Shown: positions 17,541-26,563, numbered from the stretch's first letter. The stretch is DNA of 45,819 nucleotides from Frankia nepalensis (GCF_016786325.1 NZ_JADWYU010000108.1:1-45819); one strand, 5' to 3'. Program-made: numbers and translations. The notes: generated by a model from the letters alone, not told the origin.

Positions 17541-17875
17541 CGGTTCGTCCCCCCGCCCCGACTCTCCTTGACCCCGCGACGTCAAAAGATCTCGTCACCG
17601 CGCTGGCGCGGAGGCCGGCCCCCGAGCGAAGCGAGGTGGCCCCCACAGGGAGTGACCCAAACGGGACGGCCGATCGCAAGGCAGCCGAGCTGGCGCGGAG
17701 GCGCGCCTCCGCGGAGGCCTCCCTACGAGCGAAGCGAAGTGGTCGGGCCGCAGCGGAGGTCGCCGGAGCGCACGTGAGCGGAGGAGGACGGCGCGCGGAG
17801 GTCCCTTGGGAGCGAAGCGAGCAAGGGGCCGGAGCGCGCCGCCCGGACGGAGCGAACCAGCAAAGAGGAGCCTCG
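17541..17875. repeat. Repeat-rich spacer with three GAGCGAAGCGAG copies and palindromes
   Basis: This 335-bp spacer inside the catabolic cluster holds GAGCGAAGCGAG at 17624-17635, a one-mismatch copy at 17727-17738 and another at 17810-17821. It also has an 18-bp perfect palindrome (GCGGAGGCGCGCCTCCGC, 17695-17712) overlapping GCCTCCGCGGAGGC (17705-17718). Many GCGGAGG words recur. Short open frames here look like repeat by-products. The spacer should form strong RNA structure between the ureidopropionase and dihydropyrimidinase genes. Confidence 0.7.
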
Positions 17876-19288
17876 ATGAAGACGCTGATCACCGGTGGGA
17901 CCGTCGTTGGCCCGCTCGGCGCCACGCCTACGGACGTGCTCGTCGACGGGGAGACGATCGCCGCGCTGTACGCCCCGGGTGTGGCGTCCGCGAGCGGGGT
18001 GGTCGCGGACAAGGTGCTCGACGCGACCGGGAAGTACGTGATCCCGGGCGGGGTGGACGTGCATACCCACATGCAGCTGCCCTTCGGCGGCACGTTCGCC
18101 TCGGACACCTTCGAGACGGGCACGATCGCGGCGGCCTGGGGCGGCACCACCACGATCATCGACTTCGCGGTGCAGCGGGCCGGTGAGGTCGTCCAGGACG
18201 GTCTGGCCGCCTGGCACGCCAAGGCGGACGGGAACTGCGCCATCGACTACGGCTTCCACATGATCGTGGGCGGCGTGGACGACGACGCGCTGAAGGCGAT
18301 GGACTACCTCGTCGAGCATGAGGGGATCACCAGCTTCAAGCTGTTCATGGCGTACCCGGGCGTCTTCTACAGCGACGACGGCCAGATCCTGCGGGCGATG
18401 CAGAAGGCGTCCGACAACGGCGCGCTGATCATGATGCACGCGGAGAACGGCATCGCGATCGATGTGCTCGCCGCGCAGGCGCTCGCCAGGGGCCAGACGG
18501 ACCCGGTCTACCACGGCGTCACCCGGCCGTCGGCGCTCGAGGGCGAGGCGACCCACCGGGCGACCGTGCTCGCCCAGGTCGCCGGCAACACGCCGCTGTA
18601 CTTCGTGCACATGTCCGCGTCCGAGGCGCTGGGCGTCGTGTCGGCGGCCCGGTCCGCTGGGCGCAACGTGTTCGCGGAGACCTGCCCGCAGTACCTCTAC
18701 CTGACCCTGGAGGACCAGCTCGGCGCGCCCGGGTTCGAGGGCGCGAAGTGGGTGGCGTCGCCGCCGCTGCGCCCGCGCGACGAGCCGCACCGCGACGACC
18801 TGTGGCGGGGGCTGCGCACCGACGACCTGGCGGTCGTCTCCACCGACCACTGCCCCTTCTGCTTCAAGGACCAGAAGGAGCTCGGCCGCGGCGACTTCAC
18901 GAAGATCCCGAACGGGATCGGCACGGTCGAGCACCGGGTGGACCTCGTCTACCAGGGCGTCGCCTCGGGCAGGCTGTCGCTTCAGCGCTGGGTCGAGACC
19001 GTCTCGACGACGCCCGCGCGGATGTTCGGCCTTTACCCGCGCAAGGGCATCGTCGCGCCCGGCTCGGACGCGGACATCGTGATCTATGACCCGAACGCGA
19101 CCACGACGATCGGAGTCGCCACCCACCACATGAACCTGGACCATTCCGCCTGGGAGGGCTTCGAGATCGCCGGGAAGGTCGACACGGTGCTCTCTCGCGG
19201 GACTGTCGTCGTCGCCGACGGCGCCTTCCACGGCCGCGCCGGCCACGGGCAGTACCTGCGCCGCGGCCTGACCCAGTACCTGCGCTGA
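17876..19288 (+). CDS. hydA: Dihydropyrimidinase (D-hydantoinase family)
   Basis: Cyclic amidohydrolase, 470 aa; AGAGGAG is 5 bases before ATG 17876. It opens dihydrouracil or dihydrothymine to the N-carbamoyl-beta-amino acid. The binuclear metal site is complete: H63 and H65 (VDVHTHMQ), carboxylated K155 (SFKLFMAYPG), H188 (MMHAENG), H245 (YFVHMSA) and D324 (STDHCPF). The Tyr in MAYPGVFYSDD and the CPFCFKDQK loop are typical of dihydropyrimidinases rather than allantoinases or dihydroorotases. Length is normal for the family. It acts between the unknown reductive step and the ureidopropionase encoded immediately upstream. Confidence 0.93.
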   Translation: MKTLITGGTVVGPLGATPTDVLVDGETIAALYAPGVASASGVVADKVLDATGKYVIPGGVDVHTHMQLPFGGTFASDTFETGTIAAAWGGTTTIIDFAVQRAGEVVQDGLAAWHAKADGNCAIDYGFHMIVGGVDDDALKAMDYLVEHEGITSFKLFMAYPGVFYSDDGQILRAMQKASDNGALIMMHAENGIAIDVLAAQALARGQTDPVYHGVTRPSALEGEATHRATVLAQVAGNTPLYFVHMSASEALGVVSAARSAGRNVFAETCPQYLYLTLEDQLGAPGFEGAKWVASPPLRPRDEPHRDDLWRGLRTDDLAVVSTDHCPFCFKDQKELGRGDFTKIPNGIGTVEHRVDLVYQGVASGRLSLQRWVETVSTTPARMFGLYPRKGIVAPGSDADIVIYDPNATTTIGVATHHMNLDHSAWEGFEIAGKVDTVLSRGTVVVADGAFHGRAGHGQYLRRGLTQYLR

Positions 19289-19441
19289 CCCATCGCCCCT
19301 CGTCGATCCCGCTCACCGCCCGCCACCGGCCCGTCGCCGTGCCCCGTCCATACGCCGCCCGCGCCTCGCCCGTGGCGGCCCGCGGCGGGGTGGCCCGGGA
19401 CACAACCTGTGCGCGGAGGCGACCGAGGAGATACGAAAGGT

Positions 19442-19460
19442 ACTAAGTAAGCGCTCAGTT
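19442..19460. promoter_or_regulatory. Possible operator upstream of mmsA
   Basis: ACTAAGTAAGCGCTCAGTT is an imperfect dyad (ACTnAG...CTnAGT) in a locally AT-richer patch about 55-70 bases before the dehydrogenase start. The pattern resembles TetR-family operators in front of actinobacterial acyl-CoA genes. If real, mmsA may have its own promoter and regulator. Evidence is limited to the sequence pattern. Confidence 0.3.
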
Positions 19461-19513
19461 CGGGCAGCGAGCGCTGGCCAGGGCGGGCGCATTTCGACAG
19501 GGGAGAGGGTGCC

Positions 19514-21004
19514 ATGCGGGACATCGGGCACTGGATCGACGGCAAGGCAGTGGCGGGCAGCTCCGGCCGCTTCGGGCCGGTGTGGAACCCGGCGACCGGC
19601 GAGCAGGCCGCGCAGGTCGCCCTGGCCAGCGTCGAGGAGGTCAACGCGGTCGTCGCCACCGCCAAGGCGGCGTTCCCGGCCTGGCGGGCGACCGGGCTCG
19701 GGCGCCGCGCCGAGGTGCTGTTCCGGTTCCGCGAGCTGCTGGACGCGAACCGCAAGGAGATCGCGGCGCTCGTCACCGCCGAGCACGGCAAGACCATCGA
19801 CGACGCGCTCGGCGAGGTCGCCCGCGGCCTGGAGAACGTCGAGTTCGCCTGCGGCGCGCCGCACCACCTGCGCGGCGGCTTCTCCGAGCAGGTGTCCACC
19901 GGTGTCGACGTGACCGAGATCCGCCAGCCGCTGGGCGTCGTCGCCGGCATCACGCCGTTCAACTTCCCGGCGATGGTCCCGCTGTGGATGCTGGCCAACG
20001 CGCTCGCCTGCGGGAACGCGTTCATCCTCAAGCCGAGCGAGAAGGACCCGTCGGCCTCGCTGCTGCTGGCCGAGCTGCTGACGCGGGCGGGCCTGCCCGA
20101 CGGCGTGTTCAACGTCGTCCACGGCGACAAGGTCGCCGTCGACACGATCCTCACCCACCCGGACATCGCCGCCGTCAGCTTCGTCGGCTCGACCCCGATC
20201 GCGCGCTACGTCTACGAGACCGGCACGGCGGCGGGCAAGCGGGTGCAGGCGCTCGGCGGCGCCAAGAACCACATGGTCGTGCTGCCGGACGCGGACGTCG
20301 CGGCCGCGGCCGACGCCGCCGTGTCGGCTGGCTATGGCTCGGCGGGCGAGCGCTGCATGGCGATCTCGGTGGTGGCGGCGGTCGGCGACGTCGCCGAGCC
20401 GCTGATCGAGGCGATCGCCGAGCGGGTGCGCAAGATCAAGGTCGGCGCGGGCGCCGACCCGGACAGCGAGATGGGCCCGCTGATCAGCCGTGAGCACCGC
20501 GACAAGGTCGCCGGCTACCTGGACGCGGCCACGGCCGACGGCGCCACCGTCGTCATCGACGGCCGCGAGGACCCGGTGACCGCCGGCCCGGGCTTCTTCC
20601 TCGGGCTGAGCCTCGTCGACAACGTGCCGACGACGAGCGCCGCCTACACCGACGAGATCTTCGGCCCGGTGCTGGCGGTCGTCCGCTGCGAGACCTACGC
20701 CGACGCGGTCAGGCTGATCGAGGAGAGCCCGTACGGCAACGGTGTGGCGATCTTCACCCGGGACGGCGGCGCGGCGCGGCGGTTCGCGTTCGAGATCGGA
20801 GTCGGCATGGTCGGCGTCAACGTGCCGATCCCGGTTCCGGTCGCCTACTACAGCTTCGGCGGCTGGAAGGCATCGCTGTTCGGTGACCTGCACATGTACG
20901 GCCCGGAAGGGATCAAGTTCTACACGAGGACCAAGGTCGTCACCACCCGCTGGCCGGACCCGGCGAGCAGCTCGGTGAACCTGGGCTTCCCGCAGACCAG
21001 GTAA
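19514..21004 (+). CDS. mmsA: CoA-acylating (methyl)malonate-semialdehyde dehydrogenase
   Basis: Aldehyde dehydrogenase, 496 aa, ATG 19514 with GGGGAGAGGG upstream. It oxidatively decarboxylates malonate or methylmalonate semialdehyde to acetyl- or propionyl-CoA. Features: ITPFNFPAMVPLWM, ILKPSEKDPSAS, SFVGSTPIARYVYE, catalytic Cys near residue 281 in GSAGERCMAIS, and EIFGPVLAVVR. Conserved Arg positions typical of the CoA-dependent MmsA subfamily are present (GERCMAIS and the C-terminal YYSFGGWKASLFGD). In this cluster it would consume the semialdehyde made from beta-alanine by the aminotransferase encoded downstream. It may alternatively or additionally serve valine or inositol catabolism. 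Confidence 0.92.
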   Translation: MRDIGHWIDGKAVAGSSGRFGPVWNPATGEQAAQVALASVEEVNAVVATAKAAFPAWRATGLGRRAEVLFRFRELLDANRKEIAALVTAEHGKTIDDALGEVARGLENVEFACGAPHHLRGGFSEQVSTGVDVTEIRQPLGVVAGITPFNFPAMVPLWMLANALACGNAFILKPSEKDPSASLLLAELLTRAGLPDGVFNVVHGDKVAVDTILTHPDIAAVSFVGSTPIARYVYETGTAAGKRVQALGGAKNHMVVLPDADVAAAADAAVSAGYGSAGERCMAISVVAAVGDVAEPLIEAIAERVRKIKVGAGADPDSEMGPLISREHRDKVAGYLDAATADGATVVIDGREDPVTAGPGFFLGLSLVDNVPTTSAAYTDEIFGPVLAVVRCETYADAVRLIEESPYGNGVAIFTRDGGAARRFAFEIGVGMVGVNVPIPVPVAYYSFGGWKASLFGDLHMYGPEGIKFYTRTKVVTTRWPDPASSSVNLGFPQTR

Positions 21005-21158
21005 CCCACGGAACACGGCCATCGCTCTGGGCCGGGCGGGCGCCCAGGTGTCCTCGCCCGGTTCAGGGCGGCGGCCGGGACAGCGAGATGAAGATCGAAC
21101 ATCGGCGGCGGGACCCGGGCTCCGGGCCCCGGGACGGCTAGGAGAGGGAGTAAGCCTG

Positions 21159-22211
21159 ATGGAAATCGGCGTCGTGCTGCAGACGAACCCGCCGGCCTCC
21201 CGGGTGGTGGAGCTGGCCCGCCAGGCCGAGACGCTCGGCTTCTCGCATGTCTGGACGTTCGACTCCCACCTGCTGTGGGAGGAGCCGTTCGTCATCTACA
21301 GCCAGATCCTGGCCGCCACCCGCAAGGTGGTCGTCGGCCCGATGGTGACGAACCCGGCGACCCGGGACTGGACGGTGACCGCCTCGCTGTTCGCCACCCT
21401 CAACGAGATGTTCGGCAACCGGACGATCTGTGGCATCGGCCGCGGTGACTCCGCCGTCCGGGTGCTCAACGGCAAGCCGACCACCCTCGCGACCCTGCGG
21501 GAATGCGTCGAGGTCGTCCGTGAGCTGGCCAACGGCCGCGAGGCCGAGGTCAACGGCACCAGGCTGCGCTTCCCGTGGGGCACCGAAAGCCGGCTCGACA
21601 TCTGGATCGCGGGCTACGGCCCCAAGGCGCTCGCGCTCACCGGCGAGGTCGGCGACGGCTTCATCCTGCAGCTCGCCGACCCGGACATCGCCGCGTGGAC
21701 GATCGACGCGGTACGGGCCGCGGCCGCCGCCGCGGGCCGTGACCCGGCGTCGGTGAAGATCTGCGTCGCCGCTCCCGCCTACATCGGCGGCGACGACGAG
21801 GCGTCGCTGGCCCACCAGCGCGAGCAGTGCCGCTGGTTCGGCGGCATGGTCGGCAACCACGTCGCCGACCTCGTGGCCCGCTACGGGGGCGAGGGCTCCG
21901 CCATCCCGCAGGCCCTGACCGACTACATCAAGGGCCGGACCGGCTACGACTACAACGAGCACGGACGGGCTGGCAACACCCACACCACGTTCGTCCCGGA
22001 CGAGATCGTCGACCGGTTCTGCCTGCTCGGTTCGCCCGAGGCGCATGTGCGCCGGCTGACGGAGCTCGCCGCGCTCGGCGTCGACCAGTTCGCGATCTAC
22101 CTGCAGCACGACAACAAGCTCGGCACCCTGGAGGCCTACGGCGAGCGGGTGATCCCGGCGATCGCCGCGCACGTCCAGGCGAAGTCGCCGGCGGAGCCCG
22201 ACCAGGCATGA
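21159..22211 (+). CDS. LLM-class F420-dependent oxidoreductase
   Basis: TIM-barrel luciferase-like flavin/F420 enzyme, 350 aa, with AGGAGAGGG before ATG 21159. Family features include GFSHVWTFDSHLLWEEPFVI, the non-prolyl/prolyl bulge region VGPMVTNPATRDWTVTAS, GRTICGIGRGDS-like text at residues about 88-98, and IWIAGYGPKALALTGEVGDG. As far as I recall, it resembles the actinobacterial subfamily TIGR03842, often found beside dihydropyrimidinase genes. Its ATGA overlap with the transporter genes and position after mmsA place it inside the pyrimidine operon. No dihydropyrimidine dehydrogenase is encoded, so this enzyme is a candidate for uracil reduction with F420H2. That role is inference; an oxygenase role like RutA is an alternative. 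Confidence 0.88.
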   Translation: MEIGVVLQTNPPASRVVELARQAETLGFSHVWTFDSHLLWEEPFVIYSQILAATRKVVVGPMVTNPATRDWTVTASLFATLNEMFGNRTICGIGRGDSAVRVLNGKPTTLATLRECVEVVRELANGREAEVNGTRLRFPWGTESRLDIWIAGYGPKALALTGEVGDGFILQLADPDIAAWTIDAVRAAAAAAGRDPASVKICVAAPAYIGGDDEASLAHQREQCRWFGGMVGNHVADLVARYGGEGSAIPQALTDYIKGRTGYDYNEHGRAGNTHTTFVPDEIVDRFCLLGSPEAHVRRLTELAALGVDQFAIYLQHDNKLGTLEAYGERVIPAIAAHVQAKSPAEPDQA

Positions 22212-23194
22212 TGACCACGGCGTCACCACCCACGGCGTCCCCGCCCGCCGAGCCGCGGACGCGGGTGTCCCGGTCGCGCCCGCCCGGCTGGCGGGGCGGT
22301 GAACGGCTGCGCCGCGGCCTGCTCGCCGTCACGGCCGTCCTCGTGCTCTGCGCGCTGTGGGAGCTTTACAAGGCCATCGGGCCGGCGACGGGCGGCCGGC
22401 TGCTCGGCGTCCCGGTGCTGCCACGCGCGAACGACATCGCGATGCCGCACACCTGGGCGATCCTCGACGAGCTTGGCAAACAGGAGGTGCGGACAGCCGG
22501 CAGCGACACCGTCGGCGCCTCCGTCCTCAAGGCGATGTGGTTCACCATCAAGATCTCGCTGGTGGGCCTGGTCACCGGAATCGTCGTCGGCGTGCTGCTG
22601 GCGGTCGCCATGGCCCGGCTGAAGATCGTCGAGCGCGGCCTGCTGCCGTACGTCGTCATCAGCCAGACCGTGCCGCTGATCGCGCTTGCCCCGCTGGTCG
22701 CTGGCTGGGGTGGAAAGCTGCACCTCGGTGGCCTGGAATGGCAACGCTGGATGTCGGTCTCGCTGATCGCCGCGTACCTCGCGTTCTTCCCGGTGGCGGT
22801 CGGCATGCTGCGCGGCCTGCAGTCGCCGGGGGCGAACGCCCTTGAGCTGATGCGCAGCTACGCCGCCTCCTGGTGGCAGACCTTCCTGCGGCTGCGGCTG
22901 CCGACCTCGGTGCCGTTCCTGCTGCCCGCGCTGCGCCTCGCCGCCGCCTCGGCGGTGATCGGCGCGATCGTCGCCGAGATCTCCACCGGCACCCGCGGTG
23001 GCATCGGTCGCCTCATCGTCGACTACTCCCAGTCCGCCAGCAGCAACTCAAGCCGGCTCTATGACGCGGTGCTCGGCGCGGCCGTCGTCGGGCTGATCTT
23101 CGCGGGCCTGGTCTCGCTCCTCGAGGTGGCGCTGACCTGGCGCCGCGGCCGCGGCGCGGCGCCAGGCGGCACGACACAGAAGGCGGGCTCATGA
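22208..23194 (+). CDS. ABC transporter permease (SsuC/ThiX type)
   Basis: Membrane subunit of an NMT1/SsuABC-type importer, 328 aa. The start overlaps the LLM gene stop (ATGA; ATG 22211 is a close alternative). A roughly 35-residue Pro/Arg-rich cytoplasmic leader precedes the first helix (LLAVTAVLVLCALWELYKAI). The EAA-like loop is around SPGANALELMRSYAASWWQT and the following LRLRLPTSVPFLLPAL. The segment AIVAEISTGTRGGIGRLI is typical of this permease class. It pairs with the second permease two genes downstream to form a heterodimer, unusual for Ssu-type systems, which are often homodimeric. Confidence 0.88.
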   Translation: MMTTASPPTASPPAEPRTRVSRSRPPGWRGGERLRRGLLAVTAVLVLCALWELYKAIGPATGGRLLGVPVLPRANDIAMPHTWAILDELGKQEVRTAGSDTVGASVLKAMWFTIKISLVGLVTGIVVGVLLAVAMARLKIVERGLLPYVVISQTVPLIALAPLVAGWGGKLHLGGLEWQRWMSVSLIAAYLAFFPVAVGMLRGLQSPGANALELMRSYAASWWQTFLRLRLPTSVPFLLPALRLAAASAVIGAIVAEISTGTRGGIGRLIVDYSQSASSNSSRLYDAVLGAAVVGLIFAGLVSLLEVALTWRRGRGAAPGGTTQKAGS

Positions 23195-24096
23195 CGTCGA
23201 CCACACCGCCACCGGTGCCGGCCCTCTCGCCCACGGCGGCCGGGCCAGCGGGCGCGCCGCCGGCGGTCGAGGTGCCGGCGGTCGAGGTGCGCGGGGTCGA
23301 CCAGGTCTTCCCGGTCGCCGGCGGTGGGCAGACGGTGGCGCTGTCCGGCATCGACCTGACCGTCGCGCCCGGCGAGTTCGTCTCGCTGATCGGCCCGTCC
23401 GGCTGCGGCAAGTCCACGCTGCTGCGCGTGGTCGGCGACCTGCTCACGCCGACCCGCGGCGAGGTCCGGGTCTTCGGGCAGGAGGCAGGTGAGGCGCGCC
23501 GCGCCCAGACGTACGGCATCGCCTTCCAGCAGGCCGGGCTGCTCGAGTGGCGCACGGTCGCCGGCAACATCGAGCTGCCGCTGCAGGTCCACGGCGTGAA
23601 GAAGAAGGAGCGCCGTGAGCGGGCCCGCGAACTGCTCGAACTGGTCGGCCTCGCCGACTTCGCCGGCCACTGGCCGGCGCAGTTGTCCGGCGGGATGCAG
23701 CAGCGGGTGGCGATCGCCCGGGCGCTCGCGGAGCGTCCCCGGCTGCTGCTGCTCGACGAGCCGTTCGGCGCGCTCGACGAGATGACCCGGGAGCGGATGC
23801 AGGCCGAGCTGGCCCGGATCCGGCACGAGACGGGGACGACCGTCATCCTGGTCACCCACTCGATCCCCGAGGCGGTGTTCCTGTCCGACCGGGTCGCGGT
23901 GATGTCGCCCCGGCCGGGCCGGATCACCCAGCTCATCGAGGTGGACCTGCCCGGTCGCCTCGGCCCTCCCGGGGAGTCGGGCGACGCGCCCAGCACTGAC
24001 GACGCGCCCAGCGCTGACGATGTCCGTGAGCAGGCCGCCTTCTTCGCCGCGGTCACGGCCGTGCGCGAGGCGCTGCGCGCCGGGGGCCCGACGTGA
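23191..24096 (+). CDS. ABC transporter ATP-binding protein (SsuB/ThiZ type)
   Basis: ATPase of the importer, 301 aa; ATG 23191 overlaps the permease stop. After about 25 Pro/Ala-rich residues come Walker A (GPSGCGKST), the Q-loop (IAFQQAGLLEWRTV), signature (LSGGMQQRVAIARAL), Walker B (LLLLDEPFGALDE) and the switch His (VTHSIPEAVFLSDR). The FGALDEMTRERMQ stretch is typical of nitrate/sulfonate/taurine/pyrimidine-type ATPases. The C-terminus includes a short duplicated DAPSTDDAPSADD segment. It sits between two permease genes with 4-bp overlaps on both sides. Confidence 0.92.
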   Translation: MTSTTPPPVPALSPTAAGPAGAPPAVEVPAVEVRGVDQVFPVAGGGQTVALSGIDLTVAPGEFVSLIGPSGCGKSTLLRVVGDLLTPTRGEVRVFGQEAGEARRAQTYGIAFQQAGLLEWRTVAGNIELPLQVHGVKKKERRERARELLELVGLADFAGHWPAQLSGGMQQRVAIARALAERPRLLLLDEPFGALDEMTRERMQAELARIRHETGTTVILVTHSIPEAVFLSDRVAVMSPRPGRITQLIEVDLPGRLGPPGESGDAPSTDDAPSADDVREQAAFFAAVTAVREALRAGGPT

Positions 24097-25034
24097 GCGC
24101 GCCGGCCGGGCGGCAGGGCGGCCGCGGTGGACAGGTGACGGCGGTCGTCGCGCCGATCGTTCTCGGTGCCGCCGTCGTCGGGCTGTGGGAACTGTTCGTC
24201 AAGGCGAACGACATCAAGCCGTATCTGCTCCCGGCGCCGTCGGCGATTTGGGCGCAGTTCCGCCGCAGCTTCGACCTGATTCTGGACGCCGCCTGGGTGA
24301 CGGGCCTGAACGCGTTGGTCGGCCTGCTGGTGGGCCTGGTCCTCGGCCTCCTGGCGGCGCTGGTCGCGGCCCGCTCGCGCATCGCCGACGGGATGCTCGG
24401 CCCGATCGCGGCCGCGATGAACGCGATCCCGATCATTGCGCTGGCGCCTCTGCTGAACACGATGTTCTCGGCGACATCGTCGGTGCCGCGCCGGATGGTC
24501 GTCGCGATTGTGGTGTTCTTCCCGGTGTTTGTGAACACGGCGCGCGGGCTACGACAGGTCTCCCCGGTGCAACGGGAGCTGATGCGCTCGCTCAACGCCG
24601 GACCGGGGGCCTTCGCCCGGATGGTGCAGCTGCCCGGCGCGCTGCCCTACTTCTTCACCGGGTTCCGGCTGGCATCGTCGCTGGCCATCATCGCGGCCGT
24701 CGTCGCCGAGTACTTCGGCGGCCGGCAGAACGGGCTGGGCTCGCGAATCGCCTCGGCGGCGGCGAGCTCCGGCTACCCCAGGGCATGGGCCTTCGTCATA
24801 GCGGCCTGCCTGATCGGAATTCTGGTGTACCTCGTCGCGGGTCTGCTGGAGTGGCTCGCCACCCCGTGGCGGCGCGCCGGCTCCGCCGCTGGCCGTCGGC
24901 GCCGGCCGCCCGCGGTTCCCGCGCTGGCCGCGGCACCCGCGACGGCACCGGCGATGGCGATGGCACCGGCGACGGGTGTGGCACCGGCGACGGACGACGC
25001 GAGCGCGCCGTGGACGGCGTCACGCGATGGCTAA
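24093..25034 (+). CDS. ABC transporter permease (SsuC/ThiX type)
   Basis: Second membrane subunit of the importer, 313 aa; GTG 24093 overlaps the ATPase gene stop (GTGA). Helices begin at VVAPIVLGAAVVGLWELFV. PYLLPAPSAIWAQF, ERLM-type loop text (SPVQRELMRSLNAGPGAFAR, then VQLPGALPYFFTGFRLA) and AAVVAEYFGG are standard for the family. The last 50 residues are a hydrophilic Ala/Pro/Thr/Met repeat tail (APATAPAMAMAPATG), created by near-repeats of a GCACCGGCGA word in the DNA and probably not functional in transport. Confidence 0.88.
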   Translation: MSAPAGRQGGRGGQVTAVVAPIVLGAAVVGLWELFVKANDIKPYLLPAPSAIWAQFRRSFDLILDAAWVTGLNALVGLLVGLVLGLLAALVAARSRIADGMLGPIAAAMNAIPIIALAPLLNTMFSATSSVPRRMVVAIVVFFPVFVNTARGLRQVSPVQRELMRSLNAGPGAFARMVQLPGALPYFFTGFRLASSLAIIAAVVAEYFGGRQNGLGSRIASAAASSGYPRAWAFVIAACLIGILVYLVAGLLEWLATPWRRAGSAAGRRRRPPAVPALAAAPATAPAMAMAPATGVAPATDDASAPWTASRDG

Positions 25035-25250
25035 CGGCTGAGGGACCGGCCGCGGCGAGAGCGCGGGCCGCGCGGAACCAGCACAGGCGATGCGGCGGGG
25101 CAGGCGGTGAACCGGGCCGCACCGCGGGCGACGAGGCCCGCGACCATCCGGTTCACCGGCGGGCGACGTGGCCCGGGGGACGCGAGGCGAGGCGCGGGCG
25201 GCGTGGCCCGCTGACAACAACTCGGACCGGGATGGGCCGGTAACAGACGC

Positions 25251-25276
25251 GGCCGCGCGACGTGGCCGCGCGACGT
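25251..25276. repeat. 13-bp tandem repeat upstream of the binding-protein gene
   Basis: GGCCGCGCGACGT occurs twice in succession (25251-25263, 25264-25276) within the 294-bp gap between the permease and the lipoprotein gene. Several looser GACGTGGCC and GCGTGGCCC words precede it. The gap is otherwise without recognisable genes and may contain an internal promoter for the abundant binding protein. Confidence 0.6.
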
Positions 25277-25328
25277 GACCATGGCCTCTGCCCAGTCCCG
25301 GCCAGGCACGTGGGCAACGGAGGGGTAC

Positions 25329-26468
25329 ATGAAACGACGGCTGGCGGGCGGGCTCGCCGCGGTGCTGGCGGGCACACTGGTGCTCGCGGCCTGTGGCGAC
25401 GACGACACGACGGGCGAAGGTGGGGGCGGCGCCGCGGCGCTCACCCCGGTCAAGCTGCAGTTGCAGTGGGCCTATCAGGCGCAGTTCGCGGGCTACATCG
25501 CCGCGCGGGACAAGGGCTTCTTCGAGGAGGAGGGCCTCGACGTCGAGCTTCTCGAAGCCGCGGTCGACACGCCTCCGCACCAGGTGCTCGCCGACGGCGG
25601 CGCCGACTTCGCGATCGCCTGGGTGCCGAAGGCGCTGCAGATCCGCGAGTCGGGCGCGGAGATCACGAACATCGCGCAGATCTTCCAGCGGTCCGGCACG
25701 CTGCAGGTCAGCTTCAAGGACAAGGGGATCAACGCCCCGGCCGACCTCGCGGGCAAGAAGGTCGGTAACTGGGGCTTCGGCAACGAGTACGAGCTGTTCG
25801 CGGCGATGACCGAGGCGGGGATCGACCCGTCCAGCGGCGTCACGTTGGTGCAGCAGGACTTCAACATGAACGCGTTGCTGTCCGGTGACATCGATGCCGC
25901 CCAGGCGATGAGCTACAACGAGTACGCCCAGGTACTGGAGGCGGAGAACCCGGCGACCGGCGAGCTCTACAAGCCGGAGGACTTCACCGTCCTGGACTGG
26001 GACGAGGTCGGCACGGCGATGCTCCAGGACTCCATCTGGGCGGACACCGAGAAGTTGGAAGACCCCGCGTACCAGGACACGGCAACCAAGATTATCAAGG
26101 CCTCGATCAAGGGCTGGGTGTACTGCCGCGACAACCCGGAGGAATGCCGGGACCTGGTCGTCGCCGCCGGTTCCAAGCTCGGCGCGAGCCACCAGCTCTG
26201 GCAGATGAACGAGGTCAACCAGCTGATCTGGCCCTCGCCGGACGGCATCGGAACGCTCGACGAGGCGGCCTGGAAGCAGACCGTCGAGATCGCCAAGGCC
26301 ACCAAGAACGCGGACGGCGACACCGTGCTGACGAAGGACCCCGAGGGTCTCGCCTACACGACCGACTACGTCACCAAGGCGCTCGAGGAACTCAGGGGCG
26401 AGGGCGTCGACGTGACCGGCACCAACTACAAGCCGATCACCGTCACCCTTGAGCCGGGTGGCGTCTGA
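25329..26468 (+). CDS. ABC transporter substrate-binding lipoprotein (NMT1/THI5-like)
   Basis: Extracellular ligand-binding component, 379 aa. ATG 25329 is chosen over ATG 25275 because GGAGG at 25319-25323 precedes it and a lipoprotein signal follows immediately: MKRRLAGG, a hydrophobic core and lipobox LAAC with the Cys about 22 residues in. The mature protein has the NMT1/THI5 fold signatures LQLQWAYQAQFAGYIAARDK, GFFEEEGLDVEL and VGNWGFGNEYELFAAM. This family binds pyrimidines, aminopyrimidines or sulfonates. Given the catabolic genes around it, uracil, thymine or a dihydropyrimidine is the likely ligand, by context only. A strong terminator follows. Confidence 0.9.
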   Translation: MKRRLAGGLAAVLAGTLVLAACGDDDTTGEGGGGAAALTPVKLQLQWAYQAQFAGYIAARDKGFFEEEGLDVELLEAAVDTPPHQVLADGGADFAIAWVPKALQIRESGAEITNIAQIFQRSGTLQVSFKDKGINAPADLAGKKVGNWGFGNEYELFAAMTEAGIDPSSGVTLVQQDFNMNALLSGDIDAAQAMSYNEYAQVLEAENPATGELYKPEDFTVLDWDEVGTAMLQDSIWADTEKLEDPAYQDTATKIIKASIKGWVYCRDNPEECRDLVVAAGSKLGASHQLWQMNEVNQLIWPSPDGIGTLDEAAWKQTVEIAKATKNADGDTVLTKDPEGLAYTTDYVTKALEELRGEGVDVTGTNYKPITVTLEPGGV

Positions 26469-26519
26469 CCCAGGCCGTGGCCCGTTGAAAGTGGCCTGAC
26501 GGCCTGACCGATCCGGCTG

Positions 26520-26563
26520 GCCCGTCGCGCGGCGCGTCTTCCCACCCGCGTCGCGCGACGGGC
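26520..26563 (+). terminator. Strong terminator-like hairpin after the binding-protein gene
   Basis: The arms at 26520-26536 and 26547-26563 (GCCCGTCGCGCGGCGCG and its near-complement, one G-T pair) form a 17-bp stem with a 10-nt loop, about 50 bp after the lipoprotein stop. It separates the transporter genes from the aminotransferase, so the latter may have its own promoter or rely on read-through. Confidence 0.75.

Noticed and set aside
17568-17777. Short ORF in the spacer before dihydropyrimidinase
   Set aside because: Its translation (PPSEAR, PYERSEV and similar) is a by-product of GAGCGAAGCGAG repeats and it has no ribosome site.
21159-22211. RutA-type pyrimidine monooxygenase
   Set aside because: None of the other Rut genes are present and the downstream enzymes belong to the reductive pathway, so the oxygenase assignment fits the context less well.
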